A stretch of DNA of 7,383 bases from an uncultured Selenomonadaceae bacterium (GTDB taxonomy: Bacteria; Bacillota; Negativicutes; Selenomonadales; Selenomonadaceae): NCBI GenBank assembly GCA_905233965.1, contig CAJOFG010000113.1, forward strand, positions 4,725-12,107, in the 5' to 3' direction. The position numbers and the translations under genes were made by a program. Shown here one piece after another: positions 1 to 5,953 of the stretch. The notes below the pieces were generated by a model. It saw only the letters and a list, made by a program, of their open reading frames with translations. It was not told the origin of the DNA and searched no databases. How positions within the stretch are numbered: position 1 is the stretch's first letter; every line of letters begins with the position of its first letter.

Positions 1-363
1 TTTTTTTTCGTCAACTTTCTGTCGGTCGTCGATAATTTGAATTTTATCCCGGAAAGCGTCGGCGTACTCCGGCAAAATTTTTATTTCGGCATCCTCAACT
101 TCCGGGCGACGAAGTTTGACATTTTTTTTGTAACTGCCGGGAAAAATTTTTATTCGTCCGTCGGAAATTTTCGCGCCCGCCAAAATTTCAAAATTAAATC
201 CGGTTTCCTCGTCGATAAATCCGTAAGTCAAAAAGCCGGTTAAATCTTCGTCCGGCGGATAATCGAACACGTCGCGCAAATTTATTTTTTCCGCAACCTC
301 AGAACCGGTGAGCAGACAAATTTGCCGGTAAGCGTCGCGGAAAAATTTTTCGTAAACTTTCAA
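1..363 (-). CDS. Hypothetical protein, N-terminal part only (runs off left edge)
   Basis: A minus-strand reading frame stays open for 121 codons from a TTG at 363-361 to the window edge, so the C-terminus is missing. The TTG is preceded by a strong GGGAGG (376-371) with a spacer of about 7 nt, which decides the start; the other nearby TTG (368-366) meets a stop two codons later. The protein begins MKVYEKFFRDAYRQICLLTG and is soluble-looking, acidic and aromatic, with no signal peptide or membrane segment in the visible part. Codon use (AAA ATT TTT, CCG GAA) matches the neighbouring genes, which supports it being real. It is divergent from the heptose operon and has a possible promoter of its own at 398-427. 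I do not recognise the family. The C-terminal visible stretch is charged (DDRQKVDEKK). Confidence 0.75.
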   Translation of the reverse strand, partial: MKVYEKFFRDAYRQICLLTGSEVAEKINLRDVFDYPPDEDLTGFLTYGFIDEETGFNFEILAGAKISDGRIKIFPGSYKKNVKLRRPEVEDAEIKILPEYADAFRDKIQIIDDRQKVDEKK

Positions 364-397
364 AGCAATTCCTCCCAAAAAAATTTTTCACGACCGG

Positions 398-427
398 ATT
401 ATACAACTTTTGCCGGATAAATCATAA
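398..427 (-). promoter_or_regulatory. Possible sigma70-type promoter for the leftward gene
   Basis: On the minus strand a perfect TATAAT lies at 403-398. A weak -35 (TTATGA, 427-422) sits 18 nt upstream. The predicted start near 391 would give a leader of about 28 nt before the TTG start at 363. The -10 is good but the -35 matches the consensus at only three positions. Confidence 0.4.
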
Positions 428-456
428 TTGCAAACTTAACCGCGCCGGAATATAAT
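428..456 (+). promoter_or_regulatory. Sigma70-type promoter of the heptose (LPS core) operon
   Basis: TTGCAA (428-433) and a perfect TATAAT (451-456) are separated by exactly 17 nt. Transcription would start near 463, leaving a very short leader (about 18 nt) before the GTG at 481. It lies back to back with the leftward promoter at 398-427, so the two directions may compete for RNA polymerase. Confidence 0.7.
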
Positions 457-480
457 TGCCGGAGAAAAAATTTTCGGAGC

Positions 481-1605
481 GTGAAAAATTTCGTGGACTC
501 GAATTACAAAAAAATTTTGGTGATAAATTTAATGCACATCGGCGATTTAATGTTGGTTACGCCGGTTTTGCGGACGTTGCGGACAAATTTTCCCTCCGCG
601 CACATCGCACTGCTTGCCGACAAAAAACTTGCCGATCTCGTTCAATACAACGAACACATTGACGAATGTCTTTTGCTCGACAAAAAAGGCGCGGACGATA
701 ACCTTTTCGACTTCGCCAAATTTATTTTCAAAATTCGGGAAAAAAAATTCGACTTGATAATAAATCTTCACCGGAACGAACGCGCATCGGCATTGGCGGC
801 GTTCGGCGGCGCGAAAAAAACCGTCGGCTATTCCAAGCCGGGATTTTCGCTTTTCTTCACGCAGGTTTTGCCGAACTTAAAAGCCGTCAAGCATCAGATT
901 CATTCTCACTTCGACGTGTTGCGGCAAGCTGTCGGGATTGAAAAAATTGATGACGGCGGTTTGGAAATGACAATTCCGGACGAAAAAAAAATTGAGGCGG
1001 CAAAAATTTTTTCGGAAAATTTTCCGGCGGGTACAAAAGTCGTCGCGTTCAACATAGGAGCAAGTTGGCCGACGAAAAGATGGATTGACGATTACTTCGC
1101 GGAGTGTGCCGACATTTTAATCGGGCGCGGGTACGGCGTTGCATTTTTGGGCGGGACGATGGACGAAAAAATTGTTGCCGACTGCGTTGCGAAAATGCGC
1201 GAAAAAAATAATCCGTTGCTGAAAATTTTCACCGGCAAATTCAGTCTTGCCGTTCTCGCCGGATTTTTGGATAAGTGCGTTTTGTTTTTGACGACGGATT
1301 CCGGTCCGATGCATATCGGCGTGGCGCGAAACATTCCGATTGTAACGATGTTCGGCTCGTCGCCCGTGCCCGGCTTTTACCCTTACGACGCGAAAGATAT
1401 TTTGATTAAAACGCCGGAGCCGTGCCACCCGTGCGGGAAACACATTTGCCCGAAGAGCGGAGAAGAAAATTTTGCCTGCATGAAAAAAATTCCGGTCGAA
1501 GTCGTGATGAAATACGTTGATGAACTTCTGGAAAAATATAATTGCCCGGCGGAGGAGTTGCCGCGCATTTACGGCGAATATCAATGTCGTGTAATTGAAC
1601 TTTGA
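481..1605 (+). CDS. Glycosyltransferase family 9 / LPS heptosyltransferase (WaaF/RfaF-like)
   Basis: This 374-residue protein is a GT-B fold transferase that should add heptose from ADP-heptose to the growing LPS inner core at the cytoplasmic face of the inner membrane. Visible family motifs are KILVINLMHIGD (11-22) ending the first Rossmann strand, NIGASWPTKRW (191-201) opening the C-terminal nucleotide-sugar domain, TTDSGPMHIG (271-280), and FGSSPVPGFYPY (291-302). A late cysteine cluster follows (C315, C318, C323, C333). Length fits the family. The start is the weakest point: GTG 481 has GGAG only 1 nt upstream (476-479) or 16 nt upstream (461-464). GTG 493 is an alternative with a 13-nt spacer. 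ATG 532 would remove the first strand and is unlikely. The next gene's Shine-Dalgarno overlaps this stop codon, indicating one operon. Whether it is heptosyltransferase I, II or another GT9 cannot be told from sequence alone. Confidence 0.88.
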   Translation: MKNFVDSNYKKILVINLMHIGDLMLVTPVLRTLRTNFPSAHIALLADKKLADLVQYNEHIDECLLLDKKGADDNLFDFAKFIFKIREKKFDLIINLHRNERASALAAFGGAKKTVGYSKPGFSLFFTQVLPNLKAVKHQIHSHFDVLRQAVGIEKIDDGGLEMTIPDEKKIEAAKIFSENFPAGTKVVAFNIGASWPTKRWIDDYFAECADILIGRGYGVAFLGGTMDEKIVADCVAKMREKNNPLLKIFTGKFSLAVLAGFLDKCVLFLTTDSGPMHIGVARNIPIVTMFGSSPVPGFYPYDAKDILIKTPEPCHPCGKHICPKSGEENFACMKKIPVEVVMKYVDELLEKYNCPAEELPRIYGEYQCRVIEL

Positions 1606-1608
1606 GGT
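1604..1608 (+). promoter_or_regulatory. Ribosome binding site of the heptose kinase gene, overlapping the upstream stop
   Basis: GAGGT lies 6 nt before ATG 1615 and shares bases with the TGA stop (1603-1605) of the glycosyltransferase, so translation of the two genes is probably linked. Confidence 0.6.
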
Positions 1609-1614
1609 ACCGGT

Positions 1615-2592
1615 ATGAATAAAGATGCGATGAAAAAATTTTTGACTGACGGCGCGGCGAATTGCAAAATTCTTGTCGTCGGCGATGTCATGCTGGACAA
1701 ATACTATTTCGGCGAAGTCACGCGAATTTCTCCGGAAGCTCCCGTGCCGATAACTCACGTTTTGGAAGTCAAAGAAACTTTGGGCGGCGCGGCGAACGTC
1801 GCACACAATCTCGCGCTGTTGGGTTGCAAAACTTTCGTCGCGGCACAAATCGGTTACGGCGGACACGGCGAAATGCTTTTAAAAAAATTGCGCGAAAGGA
1901 AAGTTGACGTTACCGGAATTTTGCGAACCGATTCGCCGACGACTACAAAAATCCGGGTCATCAGCGGACATCAGCAAATGATTCGGCTGGACTTTGAAGA
2001 TTCTTCGGAGATTGACGGCGAAGAGTCGAAAATTTTTTTGTCGAAAGTTGAAGAAATTATTCCGGAGGTTGACGCGGTAATTATTTCGGACTACGGGAAA
2101 GGAATTTGCACGGAGGAAATTTGCCGGAAAATAATTCAAACTTGCCGCATGAAAAAAATTTTTGTCGTGGTCGATCCGAAAGGCGACGATTGGGAAAAAT
2201 ATTCCGGCGCAAATTTCATCACGCCGAACTTGAAGGAACTGAACGAAATTTTGCCGAAAAAAATAAAAAATCTCGATGAACCGGTTGAAACGGCAGCGAA
2301 AAAAGTTATCGACGAATTTGATTTGAGCGGGTTAATCGTCACGCGGTCTGCGGAAGGTTTGACGATTATTGACGGCGAAAAAATTTCTCACATAAAAGCG
2401 AAGGCGCAGGAAGTTTTCGATGTGTCCGGAGCCGGCGACACGGTAATTTCGGTTTTCACCGCCGCGCTTGCCGGAGGATTGAATCCGGTTGCCGCCGCTT
2501 ACCTGGCGAACGTCGCCGCCGGAGTCGTCGTCGCGAAAGTCGGAACGTATGCCGTGAGCCGTGAACAACTTTTGAACGCTTTGGAAAATTGA
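1615..2592 (+). CDS. rfaE1: D-glycero-beta-D-manno-heptose-7-phosphate kinase (HldA/RfaE domain I type)
   Basis: A PfkB/ribokinase-family kinase of 325 residues that phosphorylates D-glycero-D-manno-heptose 7-phosphate at C1 to give the 1,7-bisphosphate, the precursor of ADP-heptose. Visible motifs are GDVMLDKYYFG (23-33) with the RISPEAPVP segment typical of RfaE (38-45), the substrate-side GGAAN signature (57-61), DPKG (187-190), TPN (203-205), and the family signature DVSGAGDT (269-276), whose D275 is the expected catalytic base. E. coli HldE is a longer fusion with a C-terminal adenylyltransferase. This protein ends after the kinase fold and has no nucleotidyltransferase HxGH motif, so it is the monofunctional form, and a separate hldC/rfaE2-type gene must exist elsewhere. 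The start at ATG 1615 has a good ribosome site. The gene sits 9 nt after the glycosyltransferase and 15 nt before rfaD. Confidence 0.92.
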   Translation: MNKDAMKKFLTDGAANCKILVVGDVMLDKYYFGEVTRISPEAPVPITHVLEVKETLGGAANVAHNLALLGCKTFVAAQIGYGGHGEMLLKKLRERKVDVTGILRTDSPTTTKIRVISGHQQMIRLDFEDSSEIDGEESKIFLSKVEEIIPEVDAVIISDYGKGICTEEICRKIIQTCRMKKIFVVVDPKGDDWEKYSGANFITPNLKELNEILPKKIKNLDEPVETAAKKVIDEFDLSGLIVTRSAEGLTIIDGEKISHIKAKAQEVFDVSGAGDTVISVFTAALAGGLNPVAAAYLANVAAGVVVAKVGTYAVSREQLLNALEN

Positions 2593-2594
2593 AC

Positions 2595-2599
2595 GGAGG
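2595..2599 (+). promoter_or_regulatory. Strong ribosome binding site of rfaD
   Basis: A consensus GGAGG lies 8 nt before ATG 2608, just after the kinase stop codon (2590-2592). Confidence 0.7.
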
Positions 2600-2607
2600 T
2601 TGAAGAA

Positions 2608-3579
2608 ATGATTATCGTAACCGGAGGAGCCGGATTTATCGGAAGTAACATTGTCAGAGAATTGAACGAGCGCGGGAGGACGGATATTTTTATCGTCGAT
2701 GACTTGAAGAGCGGGGACAAGTTTAAAAATTTAATCGGACTTCGTTTTATCGACTATCAGCACATGGACGACTTCTTGGACACTTTCACTGAGAAAAATT
2801 TTTTCGGCTTGGACATTGAGGCAATTTTTCATGAAGGTGCCTGCTCCGACACGATGGAGTACGACGTAAACTACATGATGAGAGTCAATTACGAATATTC
2901 CAAGGCACTTTTGAATTTCTGTATCGACAAGCAAGTCCCGCTGATTTATGCGTCCAGTGCATCGACTTACGGCAACGGCGAAAACGGATTTATCGAAACG
3001 GAAGAATGTGAAAACGCTTTGAATCCCTACGCATTTTCAAAACTTTTGTTCGATCGTTACGTCAGACAATTTATCGGGGACTCGCGCAGTAAAATTATCG
3101 GCTTGAGATATTTTAACGTGTTCGGTCCTCAGGAACAGCACAAAGGAAACATGGCATCGATTTTCTATCAATTTTACAAGCGGTTAAAAGCCGGCGGACG
3201 AATCGTAAAACTTTTTAAAGGCACGGAAGGTTACGGCGACGGCGAACAGAAACGCGATTTTGTTTACGTCAAAGATGTCGTCAAAGTAAATATGTGGTGC
3301 TTGGAAAATGATGTGCCGAACGGAATTTACAACTGCGGAACAGGAACGGCGCACACCTTCAACGAGGCGGCGCGTGCATTGATTGATGCGTTCGGCGCGG
3401 GAAGAATCGAATACAAGGATTTTCCGGACGACCTGCGCGGCAAATATCAAAGTTTCACTCAAGCCGACACGAAAAAACTTCTCGGCGCGGGTTACAAAGG
3501 AGGATTCACTCCGTTTACGAATGCCGTGCGCGAATACTGCAAATTTTTGGAGTCCGGCGGCTATTACAAACTCGGTTGA
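2608..3579 (+). CDS. rfaD: ADP-L-glycero-D-manno-heptose 6-epimerase
   Basis: RfaD/HldD is an extended short-chain dehydrogenase that converts ADP-D-glycero-D-manno-heptose to the L-glycero form used by heptosyltransferases, with tightly bound NADP. At 323 residues it aligns along its whole length with my memory of E. coli HldD. The shared features are the dinucleotide motif TGGAGFIG (5-12), IFHEGACS (73-80), YASSAST (114-120), the catalytic Y141xxxK145 pair in NPYAFSK, RYFNVFGP (167-174), and the HKGNMAS segment (178-184), whose lysine K179 corresponds to the second catalytic residue of the E. coli enzyme. KRDFVYVKDV (215-224) and FTQAD near the end are also typical. It is the last gene of the heptose operon. 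About 180 non-coding bases with a fresh promoter follow. Identification is secure. Confidence 0.96.
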   Translation: MIIVTGGAGFIGSNIVRELNERGRTDIFIVDDLKSGDKFKNLIGLRFIDYQHMDDFLDTFTEKNFFGLDIEAIFHEGACSDTMEYDVNYMMRVNYEYSKALLNFCIDKQVPLIYASSASTYGNGENGFIETEECENALNPYAFSKLLFDRYVRQFIGDSRSKIIGLRYFNVFGPQEQHKGNMASIFYQFYKRLKAGGRIVKLFKGTEGYGDGEQKRDFVYVKDVVKVNMWCLENDVPNGIYNCGTGTAHTFNEAARALIDAFGAGRIEYKDFPDDLRGKYQSFTQADTKKLLGAGYKGGFTPFTNAVREYCKFLESGGYYKLG

Positions 3580-3602
3580 AAAAAATTTCCGGCAGGTTAA
3601 AG

Positions 3603-3635
3603 CTTGTCGGTAAAGACGAACGCACACCGACGAAG
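3603..3635 (+). terminator. Weak hairpin after rfaD, possible terminator
   Basis: TTGTCGGT (3604-3611) pairs with ACCGACGA (3626-3633), giving eight pairs including one G-U around a 14-nt loop. Only three T residues follow (3636-3638), so it is not a canonical intrinsic terminator. It is the only stem I can find between the two operons. Confidence 0.3.
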
Positions 3636-3649
3636 TTTGAACAAAACAG

Positions 3650-3678
3650 TTTACAGATTTTTCTTGCGGTGGTATAAT
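3650..3678 (+). promoter_or_regulatory. Sigma70-type promoter of the rimP-nusA operon
   Basis: TTTACA (3650-3655) and a perfect TATAAT (3673-3678) are 17 nt apart. This is near consensus and the best promoter in the window. Transcription would start near 3685, giving a leader of roughly 75 nt before rimP that contains the hairpin at 3710-3736. A strong constitutive promoter suits a translation and transcription factor operon. Confidence 0.75.
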
Positions 3679-3709
3679 TCCGTGACTTCATAAAAAAGAA
3701 TTTTTTTGT

Positions 3710-3736
3710 GAGAGTGGGCAACACGTGTCCGCTCTT
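3710..3736 (+). promoter_or_regulatory. Leader RNA hairpin upstream of rimP
   Basis: AGAGTGGGCA (3711-3720) and TGTCCGCTCT (3726-3735) form a ten-pair stem with two G-U pairs and a five-base loop (ACACG). A closing G-U at 3710/3736 is possible. It lies in the predicted 5' leader, about 24 nt before the rimP start codon. Only a short T-run (3735-3737) follows, so a full terminator is unlikely. A protein-binding or attenuation role is possible. I recall similar GAGAGTGGG-type stems before rimP in other Firmicutes but cannot confirm that here. Confidence 0.5.
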
Positions 3737-3759
3737 TAATATTGTATGGGGTGGATTGA

Positions 3760-4206
3760 ATGTCCGGCAAAGTGGAATTGCGCGTCGAAGAATTACTCAA
3801 CGAAATTCTTGACGGAACGGAATTTGAAACGGTTGATGTCGAATACGTCAAAGAGAAAGATTGGTATCTCAGAATTTTTATCGACAAAGCCGGCGGCATC
3901 GACTTGGACGATTGTCAAATGATAAGTGAGAAACTCGGCGAAATTTTGGATCGCGAATCAATCATGGAGAGCGCGTACATTTTGGAAGTTTCTTCGCCCG
4001 GCATCGACAGAGTTTTGAAAAAAGACCGGGATTTTGTTCGCGAAGCCGGAAAGTCGGTTGACGTTTCACTTTACGCACCGATTGACGGAAAAAAAGTTTT
4101 GACCGGAATTTTGGAAGGACGCGACGAAAAATTTTTGCGACTTGAAAAATTCGAGCCGATACCGCGCGAAAAAATTTCGCAAGTCAGATTGCACATAGAA
4201 TTTTAA
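3760..4206 (+). CDS. rimP: Ribosome maturation factor RimP
   Basis: RimP (also YlxS/YhbC) binds the 30S precursor and assists late assembly of the small subunit. The protein has 148 residues, normal for the family. The N-terminal alpha/beta domain carries the conserved block YILEVSSPGIDRVLKKDRDF (73-92). The C-terminal SH3-like barrel (about 93-148) contains GKSVDVSLY and the LTGIL strand. ATG 3760 follows GGGGTGGA (3748-3755), an imperfect ribosome site at 4 nt spacing. It is the first gene of a rimP-nusA-ylxR-ylxQ operon, the standard bacterial order, which strongly supports the call. It lies downstream of a good promoter and a leader hairpin. Confidence 0.95.
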   Translation: MSGKVELRVEELLNEILDGTEFETVDVEYVKEKDWYLRIFIDKAGGIDLDDCQMISEKLGEILDRESIMESAYILEVSSPGIDRVLKKDRDFVREAGKSVDVSLYAPIDGKKVLTGILEGRDEKFLRLEKFEPIPREKISQVRLHIEF

Positions 4207-4218
4207 TTTTTCCGGAGA

Positions 4219-4224
4219 AGGGGG
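4219..4224 (+). promoter_or_regulatory. Ribosome binding site that sets the TTG start of nusA
   Basis: AGGGGG lies 9 nt before TTG 4234 and 15 nt before the alternative GTG 4240, favouring the TTG. Confidence 0.55.
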
Positions 4225-4233
4225 AACGATACT

Positions 4234-5343
4234 TTGGCTGTGAGAAAAAAGAAAGGCGAAAAAGAAATTACACTTTTGGACGCGTTGAAAGACATTTGCA
4301 CGGAAAGGGAAATTCCGGAAGAAAATTTGTTTGAGGCTGTCGAGGCGGCCTTGATTCTGTCTTACAGAAAAGTTGCCGGCGACGAAAAAAATAGGGAAAA
4401 AGGAAATTTTCGCGTCTTTGAAAATTATACGGTCGTCGAAGAAGTCGAAAATCCCGACGCTGAAATTTCACTTGCCGATGCGCAAAAAATAAATCCGGAA
4501 TTGAAAATCGGCGACGTTTACCAAAAAGAAGTTCCGGTCAGCGGATTCGGAAGAATTGCGGCTCAAGCGGCTAAACAATGCGTCATGCAAAAAATTCGTG
4601 AGGCGGAGCGCGGAATAATTTACGACGAGTTCAACGGCAGGGAAAATGATGTCGTCAGCGGAACCGTGACGCGTGTCGAGGACGGAAATGTTATCGTTGA
4701 CATCGGCAAGACGGAGGGCATACTTTTTTCCGTCGAACAAATGCCCGGCGAACGCTACAAGCAGGGAGACAGAGTCCGCGCTTACATTGCGGAAGTCCGG
4801 AAAATCGGAAAAGGTCCTCAAATTTTTCTGTCGCGCACCCATCCCGGATTTTTGCGCAGACTTTTTGAAATGGAAGTGCCGGAAATTCAGGAAGGTTTAA
4901 TCGTCGTGAAATCCGTTTCCCGTGAAGCCGGCAACCGTTCAAAAATTGCTGTCTGCTCTCAAGACGAATCCATTGACGCTGTCGGTTCATGCGTCGGGCA
5001 ACACGGCATCAGAGTTCAGGCGATAATGGACGAGCTCGGCGACGAAAAAATTGATATTGTGGAATGGAATGAGGAGCCGGCAATTTTTATCGCGAACGCG
5101 CTCAGTCCGTCCAGAGTTTTCAAAGTTTCAGTGAACGACGAAGAAAAAGTTTCCCGCGTCATTGTGCCGGACAATCAATTAAGTTTGGCAATCGGCAAGG
5201 AAGGACAAAATGCCCGGCTTGCCGCAAGATTGACCGGTTGGAAAATCGACATCAAGAGTAAATCGCAAGCAAAAGATTTGCCGCCGGAAGAGGGTATGCG
5301 ACAAGTGAAAATCGCCAAAGCAAAAGGCGGAAAAAAACGGTGA
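4234..5343 (+). CDS. nusA: Transcription elongation/termination factor NusA
   Basis: NusA binds RNA polymerase and nascent RNA and modulates pausing, intrinsic termination and antitermination. The 369-residue protein has the Firmicute layout. An N-terminal RNAP-binding domain (about 1-130) includes [22 protein letters not shown]. An S1 domain (about 138-202) contains [21 protein letters not shown] and [17 protein letters not shown]1 carries [20 protein letters not shown] followed by [10 protein letters not shown]2 carries [23 protein letters not shown]. It lacks the C-terminal acidic repeats of E. coli NusA and ends in a basic Lys-rich tail. TTG 4234 is chosen from the upstream AGGGGG. It lies 27 nt after rimP. 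Its TGA stop is in the same reading frame as ylxR, with only TGC GCC between the stop and the ylxR ATG. Confidence 0.97.
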   Translation: MAVRKKKGEKEITLLDALKDICTEREIPEENLFEAVEAALILSYRKVAGDEKNREKGNFRVFENYTVVEEVENPDAEISLADAQKINPELKIGDVYQKEVPVSGFGRIAAQAAKQCVMQKIREAERGIIYDEFNGRENDVVSGTVTRVEDGNVIVDIGKTEGILFSVEQMPGERYKQGDRVRAYIAEVRKIGKGPQIFLSRTHPGFLRRLFEMEVPEIQEGLIVVKSVSREAGNRSKIAVCSQDESIDAVGSCVGQHGIRVQAIMDELGDEKIDIVEWNEEPAIFIANALSPSRVFKVSVNDEEKVSRVIVPDNQLSLAIGKEGQNARLAARLTGWKIDIKSKSQAKDLPPEEGMRQVKIAKAKGGKKR

Positions 5344-5349
5344 TGCGCC

Positions 5350-5637
5350 ATGTCGAAGGGCAAAGCGAAAAAACAAATCGAAATGCGTCGTTGCATTGTC
5401 TGCCGGGAAGTCCGGCACAAGTCGGAACTTCTCCGCGTCGTAAAAAGTCCGGACGGTGAATTTTCGATTGACGAAACCGGAAAAAAATCCGGGCGCGGCG
5501 CATATGTTTGCCGGATGAAAAAGTGCGCGGAAGTTGCGAAGAAACGTAAACTTTTCGACAGAGCTTTCAAAGTGAAAGTCCCGCCGGAATTTTGCGACGA
5601 AATTATTTCCGCTACGGAAAAGTTTGAAAATGAATGA
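5350..5637 (+). CDS. ylxR: YlxR family RNA-binding protein (RnpM-type)
   Basis: A 95-residue basic protein of the YlxR/DUF448 family, usually found between nusA and infB. Bacillus-type members have been linked to RNase P regulation (the name RnpM) and to nucleoid or transcription effects. The conserved features are MRRCIVCRE (12-20), [15 protein letters not shown] (24-38) and the GRGAYVCR motif (48-55), which build the nucleic-acid-binding surface, followed by a helical, Lys-rich C-terminal region. ATG 5350 has a weak ribosome site (GGTGAT, 5339-5344) made from the end of nusA, so translational coupling to nusA is likely. The gene overlaps the start of ylxQ by 8 bases. Confidence 0.93.
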   Translation: MSKGKAKKQIEMRRCIVCREVRHKSELLRVVKSPDGEFSIDETGKKSGRGAYVCRMKKCAEVAKKRKLFDRAFKVKVPPEFCDEIISATEKFENE

Positions 5638-5953
5638 GGAAAAATTAAAAAATTTGTTGGGCTTGGCGCAGAGAGCCGGGAAGTTGACGAGCGGAAATTT
5701 TTCCGTCAAAGAGTCGATAAATTCCGGCAAAGTCAAGCTTTTAATCCTTGCGACGGATGCCGCGCCGAACGGCGTTAAAGAGTTTGAAAAAATTTCCCGC
5801 GAAAAAAAATTGCCGATTGTCCGCGCTTTAACCGGCGAAACTTTGGGCAAATGTTTGGGGAAAAATTTTCGGACGGTCGCGGCAATTTCCGACGAAGGAT
5901 TTGCAAAGTCGATTATAAAAATTTCAGACGGAAAGGACGGCGGAAAAAAATGA
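5630..5953 (+). CDS. ylxQ: YlxQ family L7Ae-like RNA-binding protein
   Basis: A 107-residue member of the ribosomal L7Ae/L30e family, the bacterial relatives of kink-turn-binding proteins, encoded as usual behind ylxR. The opening [18 protein letters not shown] (5-22) and the [18 protein letters not shown] core (33-50) are the family hallmarks. The end is a Lys/Gly tail (DGKDGGKK). I start it at ATG 5630, preceded by GGAAAAG (5616-5622, 7-nt spacer). An in-frame TTG at 5624 would add only two residues. It overlaps ylxR by 8 nt, and its TGA overlaps the ulaG ATG as ATGA. An A7 run (5944-5950) immediately precedes the stop in frame. The expected next gene in Firmicutes, infB, is not here. Confidence 0.92.
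   Translation: MNEEKLKNLLGLAQRAGKLTSGNFSVKESINSGKVKLLILATDAAPNGVKEFEKISREKKLPIVRALTGETLGKCLGKNFRTVAAISDEGFAKSIIKISDGKDGGKK

Noticed and set aside
1117..1866. 249-codon minus-strand frame opposite the glycosyltransferase and kinase genes
   Set aside because: It is antisense to two clear genes, has no recognisable domain, and shows the Phe/Arg/Asn-rich composition typical of shadow frames here.
3692..3708. A6-GAA-T7 stretch as a possible terminator stem
   Set aside because: It lies downstream of the predicted rimP transcription start, would form only weak A-U pairs with almost no loop, and has no GC stem.
5851..5949. 33-residue N-terminal extension of UlaG from an upstream in-frame ATG
   Set aside because: The family N-terminus matches from [10 protein letters not shown] onward, the extension is Arg/Lys-rich shadow translation of ylxQ, and the ATGA overlap gives a natural start at 5950.
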